From: Rhododendron vialii
Taxonomy: Eukaryota > Streptophyta > Magnoliopsida > Ericales > Ericaceae
Reading direction: 5' to 3'
NCBI RefSeq assembly: GCF_030253575.1
Contig: NC_080569.1
Location: forward strand, 10,485,001 to 10,549,000
Length of the DNA: 64,000 nt
Positions 34,201-47,400 of the stretch are shown here, piece after piece. The translations under genes were made by a program, and so were the position numbers. The notes under the pieces were generated by a model. The model was given only the letters and a program-made list of their open reading frames with translations. It made no database searches and had not been told where the DNA came from. The stretch's first letter is position 1, and every line of letters begins with the position of its first letter.

Positions 34201-37200
34201 TCAAGAGGCAATGGCGGCCACTGATCCAACAATTACCTCTCTTGGTTCAAACTTGGAGGTACTCCTGTAAATCTCTACTTCCTTATCAGTGTCATGGGAA
34301 CTTTTCTCTATGACTAGCTGTTGCTTTAATATTGCTTTTATAGTCAAATGATGAAGTTTCTCTGTTTCAGGTCAGTGTATATAAAACAGGGTCGGGGGTG
34401 TGTGCTGCTTTTCTTGCCAATGTGGGTACCCAATCTGATGCAACAGTGAACTTCAATGGCAATTCATATCATTTGCCGGCATGGTCTGTGAGCATTTTAC
34501 CTGACTGCAAAAATGTAGTGCTCAACACTGCAAAGGTTAGCTTGCAATGGAGCCACGTAGAGAAGCACTTTGTGTACACTTTCAGTCTTTCAGTTTCAGA
34601 CCATCTTCCACCCCCTCCTTTTTTGTCCTTTTCTTTTTGTGTCCCCTTCTTTTGCTTTTGTTTAATTTGAGGGAGATTACTTGGTACATTCTAAAGCATT
34701 CCCATTGGTTAGAGTTTATTCCTTCTGCTCCAGTTAAGGGTCTTTTTTCAACAGAACTCCAGTTAAGATGAGATCACCTAAAATTTGGTGTCTCTGATTT
34801 CAACAAAAAGGCAGCACTTCTTTGTTCTAATAACATCATAAGCTAAGGTTGAAGTTTTTCTGTGACAGATAAATTCTGTGGCTACAATTCCAGAATTCGT
34901 GCCTCAATCTTCAATCGATGATGTAAATCCTTCCGAAGCACTCTCTTCGGGCTGGAGTTGGTTTAATGAACGAGTTGGTATCTCAAGTGAAAATGCATTC
35001 ACGAAACTTGGATTATTGGAGCAGATAAATACAACGTCTGACCAAAGTGACTATCTTTGGTATTCACTAAGGTATGAAAAAATATTGTCGTTATATATAC
35101 TTAGTTACGGTCTGAAGCCTGTGTGGCTGTGTCTTTGATGTGATCAGTATTTCAATGATGCTACTGGATACTTCTTGCAGCTCTGGCATGCCAAGCATTG
35201 AACCGTTCCTTCAAGATGGATCTCAAACAGTTCTTCACGTGGAATCACTTGGCCATGCCCTTCATGCTTTCATTAATGGCAAACTTGCAGGTAATGGGAA
35301 CTACAAAATGTTGCAAGAATCCAAGTTTTTCAGAAGTTTTTTTTTCTTGTGCTTTTGTTCAAGATATACTTTTCCTTTTAGAGACATATCGGTTTTGAAC
35401 TTATTACTTGATTTTTGGGTGCTTTTTTCTGAGACTCCAAATTAATGCATCTTTGCTTAAAATAACAGCATTGGTTGCTTTTTCCTGACGGTCTCTATTT
35501 GTTTACTCAAAAGAAAACCAGTAATTTCTTAAAAGTAAAATTGTGAAATGGTTTGTTGTAGGGAGTGGAAAAGGTAAGGTTGCCTTGGAGATTCCCGTAA
35601 CACTCGTTCCTGGAAAGAACACAATCGATCTCTTGAGTTTGACCGTGGGACTTCAGGTTCAACCAATTGCATTAGATTCTTAAGTGCTGATTCATTGTGT
35701 GGAAATTTCTTATCTGTTAATCTTTCAGTTCTCACAGTCAAAATACCGTGGACAGTATTATTATGGAACTCATTAACATTTTCCAGAACTACGGAGCATT
35801 CTTTGAGAAAGCAGCTGCAGGAATTACTGGTCCAGTGCAGCTGAAAGCTGGAAATAATGGATCTACAGTTGATCTCTCGTCACAGCACTGGACGTATCAG
35901 GTTAGTGTACACCAGAGATTTTCTTGGGTGTCCGATGCTATTATTTGGTCGGATCAATGCCTTAATATTCACTTATACTCTGTCCTTCTCTATCTTTTGG
36001 TGCAGATTGGATTGAAAGGTGAAGAGTTAGGTCTTCCAAGTGGAGGTTCGTCAGGTTGGGTATCAGAATCTACCTTGCCTAAGAAGCAACCCTTGATTTG
36101 GTACAAGGTAATTTTTATTTTGTGACATCAAGTAAAAACTAATATAATAGCGTCACTTTTACTTTACTAGTATTTAGCCAAAATAAGGGTTTCAGGGCAA
36201 AAATAGAGGTTGGGCAAGGCAAAAAATCTGAATTCTCTGCGGATCAATACCAGGTAAGCAATAAAGTTATAGGCTACAGAAGCTTAGTTAATGGACTGCA
36301 AAGAGGTGCAGAACGGTAATAAAGCTTGAGGCATGTGGACAAGTAATGCTATATAAGGAAGAAATTAGGGGAAGCATGACATAGGGGATGAGCTTACAAG
36401 TATTCACTGAAGAAAGTAGAACTTAGCACAATCACTTAAGAAAGTCGAATCAAATGAAAAGCATAGGTTTACATGCGGGTGCGATGAAGGAAAGGGCATT
36501 AGTGTCCTGGTACGATTGTCTCCGAAATCAAAATACTTGAAAAACATCATGTACACTACAATGGTTGGACATGAGCCAACCCTCGTGTGCTATGCATTAT
36601 ATATTGTCCTGAGATTAAGATTTACATCTCTAAGTAGTCTCAGTTTTGGTTATCATTGCATAACCATAATAAAGACAAGTAATTAGAAGTATGGGACATG
36701 TTGGGTTCATGAGTGCTCTTACGCCACTTGGAAATCGTCAATATTCTGTCTTTATCCTAGCTTACTTTCCCCATAACTATTTGAGAAGATTTTTTGTGGA
36801 AGACTTTTCGCACAATCCTTAAGATGCTTACAGAGGAAATGATACATGTTAATTCAGAGAAATTTTGATGCTCCTTCTGGCAATAACCCAATTGCTATAG
36901 ACTTCACGGGGATGGGAAAAGGAGAGGCTTGGGTGAATGGTCAAAGCATTGGGCGTTATTGGCCAAATTACACCGCTTCAAGTGCTGGTTGCACAAGCTC
37001 CTGCAACTACAGAGGATCTTATAGTTCAAACAAATGCCTCAAGAATTGTGGGAAACCATCACAGCAACTGTAAGTTTTTGGCCTATTTTGGCTAAAGAAA
37101 ATTATGGTACTTCTATTAAAGTCCTGGTTCTGACTTCTCTGATCTTGTAGGTACCATGTGCCTCGGTCGTGGGTAAAACCAAGTGGGAACATTCTGGTGT

Positions 37201-37847
37201 TGTTTGAGGAGATGGGTGGGGATCCAACACAGATAGGTTTTGCCACAAGACAAATAGGAAGCTTGTGCTCCCATGTTTCCGAGTCTCACCCACAACCTGT
37301 GGACATGTGGGATTCAGACCAAAAGACAGGAAGGAAATCAGGGCCTGTGCTATTACTGGAATGCCCTTCCCCTGATCAGGTCATTTCTTCAATCAAGTTT
37401 GCAAGCTTCGGAACTCCTAGTGGGACTTGCGGAAGTTTTACCCATGGTCAGTGCAGCAGCACCAGGGCTCTTTCCATCGTACAAAAGGTGCACTCCATCA
37501 AACTTTTCTAGAAACAGAATTTTGTAGGTTTTAGGTACATTATGGTGCGGGATTTGGTGATCGCTTCATTTCAATCTAAGCACCCACCATTGTGGCTCAT
37601 AATTTTGAAAAATGTCCAGGCCACATATTTTGAAACAGGTTTTCTGTAGAAAGATTTTGTGCGTATGTCATTTTCCTTGAAGTAATCATCTTATATCTGT
37701 TTGCTTAAATGCAAAAAACAACAACAAAAAAAATTACAGGCCTGTATTGGATCAAAGAGCTGCAGCATTGGAGTGTCGATCAGTACATTTGGCGACCCAT
37801 GTGTCAACGTGACCAAGAGTTTAGCAGTAGAAGCATCCTGTACATGA
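31017..37847 (+). CDS. BGAL8: Beta-galactosidase, GH35, BGAL8-like (19 exons, 844 aa)
   Basis: An apoplastic enzyme removing terminal beta-galactose from wall polysaccharides and arabinogalactan proteins. Exons: 31017-31190, 31319-31414, 32236-32348, 32461-32527, 32602-32694, 32847-32990, 33195-33283, 33448-33553, 33700-33787, 34140-34258, 34371-34535, 34869-35071, 35181-35290, 35562-35656, 35787-35900, 36006-36107, 36858-37069, 37151-37487, 37740-37847. All introns are GT-AG and frames close to 845 codons. A signal peptide ends near residue 26. The GH35 domain follows: GGPIVLSQ then IENEYG gives the acid/base Glu185, and WTENWSGW gives the nucleophile Glu254. Galactose-binding-like beta domains follow, then a C-terminal SUEL-type lectin domain (about 760-844, Cys-rich, with [13 protein letters not shown]). 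The closest remembered relative is Arabidopsis BGAL8 (At2g28470), which has a similar length and the same C-terminal lectin domain. The start was chosen for its signal peptide. Intron 16 (750 bp) is the longest together with intron 2. Confidence 0.95.
31193..31255. repeat. CT microsatellite filling beta-galactosidase intron 1
   Basis: About 60 bp of uninterrupted CT dinucleotides starting 2-3 bp after the donor GTGACC and making up half of the 128-bp first intron. Length polymorphism is to be expected. Confidence 0.95.
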
Positions 37848-39104
37848 ACTGAGACCTTGAAGTGAAGCATTGAACATCGGGGTTACAACAATAACAGACC
37901 CATCTAGTCCTCAATCGAGCATCGGGGTTGCGAGCAAAATATACTCCCCAAGTAAACATACAACAGAAATGAACTTTTAAAATGAATAACAGCTCTGAAA
38001 ATGAAATGAATGATTTCCCAGTACCACTCGTGCAACAGTTTGTCTTATTCTTCAAAAAATATTGAAGATTGAGACTGTTAGTCAGTTGAAAGAGTGATGA
38101 AGCAGTAAATTTATTTGTAAATTATTGAACTCGAGGTCGTTCTCGTTAACTCTCTAAAGCAATGGAATCACACAAGTTGATCTCTTCATGAAACAGCGTA
38201 CTTATGGTGACAAAAAAATGTTGGCACTTGGCAGTTTGTTTTCTTGAATTCTCTTTTAATGTATCCAGCATCTCTAGGTGTGTTTCTTCTCTCTCAAGAA
38301 CATGCATCAAATGTGCCAAAGATTTTAAGGAGCTTGTTCTGCAGATTCACATAAAATCATTAATTTAACAGATGACTAAAACCACACGTCAATGTAATAA
38401 AACGCCGCTTAGGAATGATTCTTTCATCCAACCATTGCGTTTTTATGTTTGTCCTGCATTTGATGAAATAAATGTATCTTTAGGGTTCTCCTTGTCTCTG
38501 TTATCCTTTAAGGTAATTCTTGATATTGGCATAGCGTTGTAAACGAATTTATCTACTATCTTGGTTGGCTCTCTAAAAGCTTATTTCAGATGGTCTTGTT
38601 TGGCAAAGAAGCAAATTTTACATGAAATGAATTTGTTTTCTCGATCGGTTCATTTGGACACATAATCAGGGTAAATTTGAATTTGAGCTCGTTGTGTCTT
38701 CAAAGCAAAGCATGAATAACCCATTGTACCCAACTTGACTAGGCTCATCTACATGTAAATACAACATTCTTACTACAACGACAATAAGTTGAAAGCTTAT
38801 GTGCTTGTATAGATTGGGCAGCTATAATGCCCTTATTCACACGATTCATTCATAATACAAGGAAAATGATAAAGCGAAAATTGTTTTTGTTAATGCCAAA
38901 ACTTTAGTGCATAAGAGTATTGGACGATGCACACTATACAAGACTCTCATGCGCTGAAGTTTTGCCATTAACTAAAAAAAGTTTTGACATTATCACCACC
39001 CTAATACAAAAATAAAGACACCGATAAGAAAATCCAGTGTTCCCCATTGCCGGAACTCCGTAGCTGTAGGTTGTTGTGGCAAATGGGATGGCTCCTTTGA
39101 GTCC
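37848..39104. other. Convergent intergenic space, no gene
   Basis: This stretch lies between the 3' ends of the beta-galactosidase and the extensin/Root_cap gene, so it should hold both 3' untranslated regions. No further coding region is seen; a 95-codon frame on the minus strand around 39000 overlaps the Root_cap terminal exon in another frame. Confidence 0.6.
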
Positions 39105-41364
39105 TTAGATTGACGCAGCTTCAGATTGTCTCTGGAACCTGCAAGCCTTGCAATCAGGGGAATCAAGAGAGAGAGTTTGGTACTTGTCTTCCCCACCCAA
39201 CATAGGCATGAACACCCCCTTCTTGGCTGGGCTAACATAACCAGGCCTGTAAGTCTTCCCTAGAATTCCTTCGACGAGTTCTGAGAGATCGAAGAACTTG
39301 AACTGCGTCTCCAGATGAGCAAAAGCATCGTCAGCTGGTATCTGATAGTTGTGGATACGGTTATCTTCTTCTCCTATAGGGACAACCTGTAGGAGGATTT
39401 AGTGCACAATATTGTCAAAGACAGTACACTCAAAAGATCAGAAAATCAGATTGACAAATTGGAAACGAATAACACGTAAAAAGATACTTCAACATGGATC
39501 AAACAGAAGAATGGAAGTAAGAAAGGTCTGAGACGATGAGAGTTACGACAAGTTGCTGTCGCGAAGCAGTGTTCTGTCTCTTTTTATTCAGGTCCTGATT
39601 GAATAACACAAATCCCAGAAAAAATTCGAAACATGTAAGCATCATCTCCAATATTACCTTGACATCCATCTGCACCAGCCCAGTGACCGTCACTCTTACG
39701 CTGTTAGCATCACCAGTTCTCTCAACCACCACTTGCCTCTCGTCCGAGTCAACCCTCCATTCGGCATCGCCAGTGGTGGGGACGGAAATCTCCTCGCCGT
39801 CCCACTTCACAAGGAGGGAGTCGACGTCGTCGTCCCAGTGAGAAACTCTTTTTGCTCCGAGGACAAGGGTGTGAGTGTCGAACATGACGGAGAGCGCTTG
39901 AACCCATGTGTAGTCCCGACGCCTTCCCTGTGGTCTAGAGCCAATGAAGTGAGCGTTGATTTGAAGTTTATCATCAGAGACGACGGCGAAATTTCCCCCC
40001 TTTTGTCCGTGGAAGTAGAACATAACACCATCGCCGCCAATAAAGCGAGGGTCGTAACAAAGAGCACCAAATCCGTTGCAGTTGGGTTTCAACGCTGCCA
40101 GAAAACTTTGAGTGTCAATTTACATTGTTTGTTCATAATGGATGCAAACAGTGGACGATTGAGAAAGATAGACATGTTGAATTGGCCAGTGATTATCCGG
40201 GCCGAATATGTGAATGCACAGCACTTCTAGTAAGGAATCCCGTACACTTTTTGCGAGCAGACTTCTAATCTCGGGATCCGATGGCCGAGATTAGAGGCCC
40301 GCATGTTAACAGAGTGCGGGATCCCTTAGGTGAAGCGCCGTGTATATTATATATGGTTAGGAGAGCTTACTTCTGCAAGTGGCTTCACACTTGCTACTAC
40401 AGTCAATAAAGCATCCTTTAAGGATCTTGTGCAGAGGCTTCCTCTTCGGGCATTGCAGCGGGCACACCAGTATCTCGTTGTAACAGTCTGATCCCTTGAG
40501 TTTGCAGATCGCTTGTTGTTGGCCTAGAGCTGTCAAGTAAGGCAGAAGTTTGACACCGGTCTTCGTCGATGTCATGGGTGGCGGTGGTGGAGGATGCTTG
40601 TGGTGATGATGTGGCGGCGGCGGTGGAGGATGCTTGTGGTGATGATGTGGCGGTGGTGGAGGCGGCGACTTCTTGTGATTATATGGCGGCGGAGGTGGAG
40701 GCGGCGGTGGAGGATGCTTGTGGTGATGATGTGGCGGCGGCGGTGGAGGATGCTTGTGGTGATGATGTGGTGGTGGTGGAGGCGGCGACTTCTTGTGATT
40801 ATATGGCGGTGGCGGCGACTTGTGATTATATGGCGACAGCGGTGGTGGTGGCGATGGTGGCGGTGGAGACTGATAATGTGGTGGCGATGGCGGTGGTGGA
40901 GACTGATAATGCGGTGGCGATGGTGGTGGAGACTGATAATGTGGCGGCGGTGGTGGAGACTGATAATGTGGTGGCGGTGGAGACTGATAATGTGGTGGCG
41001 GTGGTGATGGTGGTGGTGATGACTGATAATACGGCGGTGGTGGTGATGGAGGTGGTGGAGACTGATAATGTGGTGGCGGTGGTGACTGATAATGTGGTGG
41101 CGGTGGTGATGGTGGTGGTGATGACTGATAATACGGCGGTGGTGGTGATGGTGGTGGTGGAGACTGATAATGTGGTGGCGGTGGTGACTGATAATGTGGT
41201 GATGGTGGTGGTGGAGACTGATAATGCGGTGCCGGTGGTGGTGGAGACTGATAATGCGGTGGTGGTGGTGGAGACTCATAATGGTTGCCTCCGCCTTGAG
41301 CACAAATTGCTTCCATGCAGATGATGAGCACAGTAAGGGATAAAACTGCAATGGATGACTTCAT
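39105..41364 (-). CDS. Extensin-like Pro/His-rich protein with C-terminal Root_cap domain (570 aa)
   Basis: A secreted cell-wall protein. Exons on the minus strand: 41364-40371, 40094-39658, 39386-39105; donors GTAAGC and GTAATA, acceptors CAG, frame closes to 571 codons. The start at 41364 is preferred to the in-frame ATG at 41463 because it begins a signal peptide (MKSSIAVLSLTVLIICMEA). Residues 30 to about 265 are repeats of SPPPPHYQ and SPPPPSPPPP, the Ser-Pro(3-5) and Tyr motifs of extensins, followed by blocks HHHHKHPPPPPP and YNHKKSPPPP. A Cys-rich segment (CKLKGSDCYNEILVCPLQC) joins the Root_cap domain (PF06830-like, about 335-555, including CYDPRFIGGDGVMFYFHG). Similar Arabidopsis genes (At5g60520, At5g60530, recalled) are annotated as LEA-related and root-tip expressed. 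Function is unknown beyond a wall or root-cap role. Confidence 0.9.
40580..41280 (-). repeat. Coding repeat array of the extensin domain
   Basis: A GC-rich minisatellite encoding tandem SPPPP-HYQ and HHHHKHPPPP units. The HHHHKH block appears four times in two pairs separated by NHKKSPPPP. Such arrays vary in length between alleles, and long frames open on the other strand and frames because the repeat lacks stops. Confidence 0.9.
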
Positions 41365-41435
41365 CTTGCCTTTCCGGGGGTAACAGCAAGATGAAGGAAG
41401 GGAGCACTGCTGTATTTGGGTTTGACATTTGGAGT

Positions 41436-41443
41436 CTTTTATA
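41436..41443 (-). promoter_or_regulatory. TATA box of the extensin/Root_cap gene
   Basis: TATAAAAG on the minus strand, 72 bp upstream of the chosen start codon, followed by a short leader rich in CA and AG. The spacing fits a transcription start about 40 bp before the ATG. It also argues against the upstream in-frame ATG at 41463, which lies upstream of the TATA box. Confidence 0.65.
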
Positions 41444-42202
41444 ACGGTATGTTTAGGGGCCAAAGAAAGGCCTTTGAGTCCTCCTGAATTCCTGCCACTT
41501 TGCTTCTAACAGAGAATTCGCCAGCCCTTGTTCTTTTTCTAGTGTTCTGACCAAATGCATTTCTTGATCAAATGGGTTCACATTCGTGAATCCCTTCGCG
41601 CATTGTTCGGAATTCGGATAATATTTTGAGTGATGAAATTCACGCTAAGTTTACCTTATTGACTAAACAGGCTAAAGGCCCTAAAAAAAATACGAATTTT
41701 TTGAGACAAGTCATTCTCCTCTCAATACATCTATTAAAAGTTCGTTTAGCGGAAATAACTCTAAAGTCCTAAAGCTATAGATAAACTTTTTCGGAGTAAG
41801 ATTTCATTTACTGCCAAATCATTTTTCTTTCCTGCTAAATTGCTCTTCAAAATCATGATTCATTCAACCAAATACAAAGGGTTGCATTTGTATGTGGTTT
41901 TTCAGAAAAAAACTTTTCCTCTTCCAATGAATTGCTAGCTAGCTTGTTGAACTGGGTGGGTTTTTGCAATTCGAGATTATAGCTCAAGCAGTGTAGAGAG
42001 GAAGTAAGTTTGTTGGCAAATGGTTTTGACCATGTCAATCGATGGTTTTGCACTCAAAATTAAGCTCAATAAGTGCGGAGAAAGCAAATCAATGGGTCCA
42101 CTGGCAATTGGTAATTACAGAGGCATGCGAGCCTTACACTTCGTTGAGTTTTTCCGAGTCATCGGAGAGAATTTTGGAAGTTTTCAAGCCAATTGAGACT
42201 GA

Positions 42203-42203
42203 G

Positions 42204-42237
<34 letters not shown>
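42203..42237. repeat. GA microsatellite
   Basis: An uninterrupted GA run of about 34 bp, roughly 0.8 kb upstream of the extensin/Root_cap start codon. Confidence 0.95.
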
Positions 42238-42241
<4 letters not shown>

Positions 42242-43746
42242 GTACGTTTGTCTGTTACTGACTTTCTTCCCTCGCAAAGCCGTGTTTGCGTGGCGCAGCC
42301 TCTAAAAGCATGTTCACTGTTAAGTCTAGGGATGGCATTCTATACTAGGAGGGCGTTTCTAAACTAAATGAACTAAAGCTCGTGTTTTATGATTTCTAGC
42401 AGCCATTTTTTACACATGAATCAACTAAAATATAATTTAACGAAAATAACTTGATTATTGTTAATTAATCTATAGTTCAATAATATAGTAGAAAAGCGCC
42501 CTAAACTGATTGTTAATCGAATCAAAATGAATCTATCAGGACGATTTTTAACCAATTTTTTAAACTGTGGTTATGATTTTGATTTTTAATTTGTAACAAT
42601 CAACCGGTTCGGTTTTGGTTTTGGATTCGGTTTATATCATAACCGCACCGAGAAACAAAATATACCCTTATATATAACTCTTAAATCGCTTTTGAGTTCC
42701 AGCTTTGTTGTGAACTATAAATCTGTCTCTGTTTGAAAGATTGATTCAGTTTGTGTTAATTGCACTTTATAATTTACATTGTTCTTAATGTTTTTTTCTG
42801 TCCCTTTGTGTTGTTGATTTAAGGTTAGGTGGTGAAAAATGCTGACCACTGGTTTTGGTAAAAAATTGAACCAAATCGGTAACCGACGGTTTTTGTTATG
42901 GTTTAGATAAAATAAAAAAAAAAAACTGTTGATTTAGGTATAAGGTTCGATTTTGGTTTTAGTTATATCAATAACCATACTAAACCGCACCGTTGCCCTC
43001 TCTACGTTCACACGCTGATGTTAAAACTGCTTGGCAAGAATTATTTTTTGCTGATTATGGTGTCATTTTAGCAGAACTATCTTTCTCTTCATATTGTTTA
43101 TTATTCTTAAAATCATTCAGCATGTTGTTTTTTAAAAACAACATAACATTTCTCTCACTTTTCAACTATTTTCTCCTCCTCATATTGTTTCCCTTCTTTC
43201 TTTACTAATAGCATTTCTTAACAAGAAGTTTAGTTTGACACTTCTCGGTTGAATTTCGAGATTTTCATGTTTTAGACGTTTTTAAAGTTGGCTGTCCGGT
43301 ATATATAGAGAATCTTGCAACACATTCTGCCAAAGTATGAAAATGGCAAGGTAGAGTTTGGAAATTGCAACAGTTTTGTGATTATTTTTCTCAACCTGTA
43401 TTCTAGAAATTATTTTCTCAACTGTTTTATTGTTCAAAATATATGGGGTTTACGTCTTAAATCGAAAAAATAAAAGCCAAAAGTTATGGGTGACTTGTAA
43501 GGGATAAGTAAGCTTCTTTCCGTACCACTACAGGATACAGATGGAGATGTTAAATCTGTTATCTTACCCTTTTCCATCCCAGAAGTCACCTCTTTTCTTC
43601 ATTGTACTCTCTTAGGTCACCTTTTTTTTTCTATGGGTCCTTCTATTGAAGTACGCCAAGAAAATGACAAAAAAAAAAAAAAAAAAAACTTCAATACACA
43701 TTTTCTACTTTTCAATACACTTACCACAACTTCCGATATACTTTTA

Positions 43747-43923
43747 AACCTTAACGACAATTCATTAGGCTATTTTTAGCATTTTCTTCACCATTATTGG
43801 TAACTGAAATCTGCCACATACGATGTCATTTCGAACCTTAACGACAATTCAGTGGGCTATTTTTAGCATTTTCCTTACTATTATTGGTAACTAAAATCTG
43901 CCACATATGATGTCATTTCGAAC
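43747..43923. repeat. Two-copy tandem duplication, period 87 bp
   Basis: AACCTTAACGACAATTCA starts each copy, at 43747 and 43834. Both contain GGCTATTTTTAGCATTTTC and ATCTGCCACATA and end at GATGTCATTTCGAACC, with a handful of substitutions between copies. Confidence 0.85.
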
Positions 43924-44415
43924 CCACCCTAAGGCTAGGGAGTTGGGATCAAGAGGGGTAAGTTGGACATTATTTGCACAAGCGTATCAGCCTACAAAGA
44001 ATTTGCGACACAGTAACGGTACTAATGAAACATTTCCACATGCTAAGAACTTTTATAAGAATAAAATGAGTAACACAAGCAATCTGGTAAATTCTGAATA
44101 GTCAACTCTAGCACAAATCCAGCCATAGATATTTAACAAAACCATTAGTGCCGAAAGTTCACTCATTTTAAAGGAAAACTTGTGAAAATGTTATAAATAA
44201 CTTCCAATGTTATGTACAATTCCAGGAAGCCAGAAAGATCAAACTAACCACTCGGAAAAGATAAACACAGACAACCTTGAAGTATATCGACCGTCTTGCA
44301 ACACAAGTACCAACTAGAAATTTCGGGTATACGAGAGAACAAAATAAAAGAGATGCAATATAAATACCTAATCAGAATCTCTCATTTATAGCCATTTGTT
44401 ATACCATTGCTTTTT

Positions 44416-47400
44416 CTACTGATATACGGGGAGATCAGTTCTAGATTTTTGGAACTCTCCTCCAACTGCACAGATGCTACTTGAGGCTCCTTCCCCAACT
44501 TCATCCACCATCTTCAAAAAGTAACTATGCCTGCACAAGCAAATATTTAGAACCTCAAGTAAAATCATATGATAACAAATGGAACATGGATGCATACCAT
44601 CGTGTGTCCGCGGTCAATTCAGGATGAAAGGCAGTCGCTAGCAAGTTTCCTTGCTTCACAGCCACGATCACTCTCTCTCCAGAACCAGTACTTCCCTGGA
44701 ACATAGCAACCGTTATTTGAGCTGTGACAAGAATTGATATCAGGGAACCCCCAAAGCCCACGGTTTCAAAAAGTCCCAAGCATTCAACACCGTGTTTTCG
44801 GGTAGTCCATGCTTGAATTGACAGCAAAGTTCACCTCCATCATTTCGATATTCCATGCTCTTTTTTTATGAAAGGCGGTATCCAATGCTTAAGATGTATG
44901 ATCTTGTAATATATCATGCTTAACAGAGGGTTGTCCTAACTCCCAACAAGTGAAAATTAACAGTTGTATTGGGTCATGATATGGGGAAAGACACTAGTGT
45001 ATTCCACCACTATATTGAGAAGGTAGCCATTACGTAGAATTTTTTTGTTTTTATCAGCCATCATGCTAAAAAAATATGCTTTGAGGTATGGTCCAACACA
45101 GACTTAATGAAAACAACATTTTTGGCCACGAACATATTTTCATGATGGATTATGTGTACCTTTGAAATGCATGATGCACCCATGTTTAACACATTTCTGG
45201 ATCACTGTAAGCCTAGGGAACGAAGGTTCATTATGCTACGCTACCCTGTGTGAACCTATTGCATTAAAAAATGAATGGTCCCGTTAACAGGAAGTATGTG
45301 GAACCTAATGGCTATCCCCTGACAACCTTCTAAAGTAGCAAGGATGCAGTTATGTGTATGTGCTCATCTTCTATGAGTATAAGGTTGTACGAGTATAAGG
45401 TTGTACTATTAACAAACTAAACTCTCAGAGCTCTCTGATACACTCTCTACAGGGTTGGACGCTTCATTTCTTGTGCAGCCTCCCCATAGTCTCCAACTGC
45501 CCAACACTTTTGGTGTGTTTTGCACCACTCCACCTAACCTCCACCGTAATGACCACAGAAACCAGGTGGCAGGTATTAATAAATTAAGACAACAATACAA
45601 ACAGAATAGCTTATAAGAGGTAATTATTTTTTGCTGAGAATAAAAAAAAAGCTGTAAGAAGAAAGTACTCTTTAGATGTAACGACATAGTAGTAACTTAA
45701 CCATTTTTTGTGTATTTTAGGAGAAATGAGTTGACTTCGCCATATGCATCATATTGTAGATCTGCATGTTGTATTGCACAATGTTCCACCCTTTGTTCCA
45801 TAACAGCAAGGGTACCGTACAATCAACATGGTTGACCACATTTTCAAGCTTTATATTAGGTATTGATCAATTGGAATACACAAAGTTAGCAGGAGAAAAA
45901 TCGCAACTTCACAAGTTCAATCTGCAGTAGAGCAACAAGGATGACACCCCAGGGTCGAATGCATACTTATGTTATTAAAGAAAAGAGTTTAGGTTCATGG
46001 CCAGTGACGACGCTATTAAGGGAATAGTGGGGTCAGGCAACCCCATGGGACAACAAACTCTTACACAACCCCTTCGATTGTGTGAAAATGGCTTCAAACC
46101 CTTTGGGGGAACAGTAATTATGTGCATGTGGAGTGCCAAATTGGATGCCAAGTTTAACTATTGTTCAAATGGAAATCCAAAATACACCCCTTGAACATCT
46201 ATTTATACCCACTACATGACTTATGTACTGATCTTGATCTTTTATAGCACTTCATAAGACGAAAAAAATTGGTATAAGGAGAAATTTATTGGATACATTT
46301 ACCAGCACCTTTACAATACAATACACATTTTTGCTTTTTAAGAATAGACCATACACATTTATGCATACAAACATAATTTCAGAGATATGTAATACATATT
46401 GCAGGTTTACATAATCCATATCTGTGGTGCTATCTTTTATGGTGTTTGCATTCTTTTAATAGCATTTTCAAGTCTTCTTTCAATGTAAACAGTGTATGTA
46501 TCGGACCATCATAATTATAACACCACCGATTAAAATGTCTGGAGTCGCCCGACTCGCCACTGTTCACGGCCCTTCCCCAGGATTCATCATGGACCATAAG
46601 AAAATTGTTTAATCTCATATAACTGGAACAACCACTAAGCAAATATATGGTAGGAAAAGGGGAGGATGTTTGGGAAAGGTGGGGAGTGGGGGAAGCTGGT
46701 ATCATTTCTAATGGAGCTTGGGTTTGGCCCAGAACAAGGAATACAGTAATCCAGCATATCATTAGAATACCCCCGCAACCATGGCTCCCAGTGTTGAGAA
46801 TTCTGATGGTGTGTCATGCCTGCCTGCAGCAAAGGGGTTTTCAGTCGTTCAGCATGGAATCCCATTAGAGTCTGCCATCCTAAAGTGGATGACAGTCCCT
46901 CAGCATCAATTGTTTGGTGAAACAGAATGTTCCAAGGTGGTCTTTCATTTTATGGCTACGCTGCCTAAAGAAGTTAGCCACTACAGGAGGCTGAGATTAT
47001 GGGGTTTGGGTATTGATGATAGTTGTGTCCTCCGTAACCAACAGCTAGAGAACCATGATCCTTTGTAGGAACCCTTTGTAGTGGGACTGGCTCGATTGGG
47101 AGCTAAACTGGGTTTTGCAGAATACTGCAAAGAAGGGTTTGGTGGATGTGTTTTATAACCTTTCACTTGCTGCAGTGGTGTATTCCCAGAATCTTCAGAA
47201 ACAAGGCCAGAGATCAGTCCACTCTCTTCAGAATTATCGAACAAGAGTCAAGGGGGGAGGCTATGTATATGGAGAGCAGTCAAGGATACTCATAGGAACA
47301 GAGCTATGTGCTGCCTGGGGTGGCCACACAAAGATCCTAGTCTAGAAAGAAGATTGGGCACGAGTCTGTTATTTAGGCTTTACTTTGTTCACTTTGGTTG

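Larger units (their letters stand above)
41465..44415. other. Intergenic DNA with repeats, no gene
   Basis: Upstream region of the extensin/Root_cap gene and downstream region of PDX2. It contains a GA tract (42203-42237), a segment rich in GGTTTTGGTTTTGG and AACCGCACCG from about 42330 to 42990 that resembles non-autonomous hAT interiors but has unclear ends, a homopolymer A tract (43669-43688), and the 87-bp tandem duplication. No ORF is credible. Confidence 0.5.

Noticed and set aside
40569-41351. Long ORFs of 250-260 codons on both strands in other frames across the extensin repeats
   Set aside because: They are shadows of a stop-free GC-rich repeat and encode monotonous Met/Val/Asp or His/Arg runs. 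The SPPPP frame has a signal peptide, splice junctions and a Root_cap continuation.
41364-41463. Upstream in-frame ATG for the extensin/Root_cap gene at 41463
   Set aside because: It lies upstream of the TATA box and would bury the signal peptide behind 33 residues.
42327-42992. hAT element with GGGATGGCA-type ends
   Set aside because: The interior resembles such elements, but the right end does not mirror the left well and no duplication was found.
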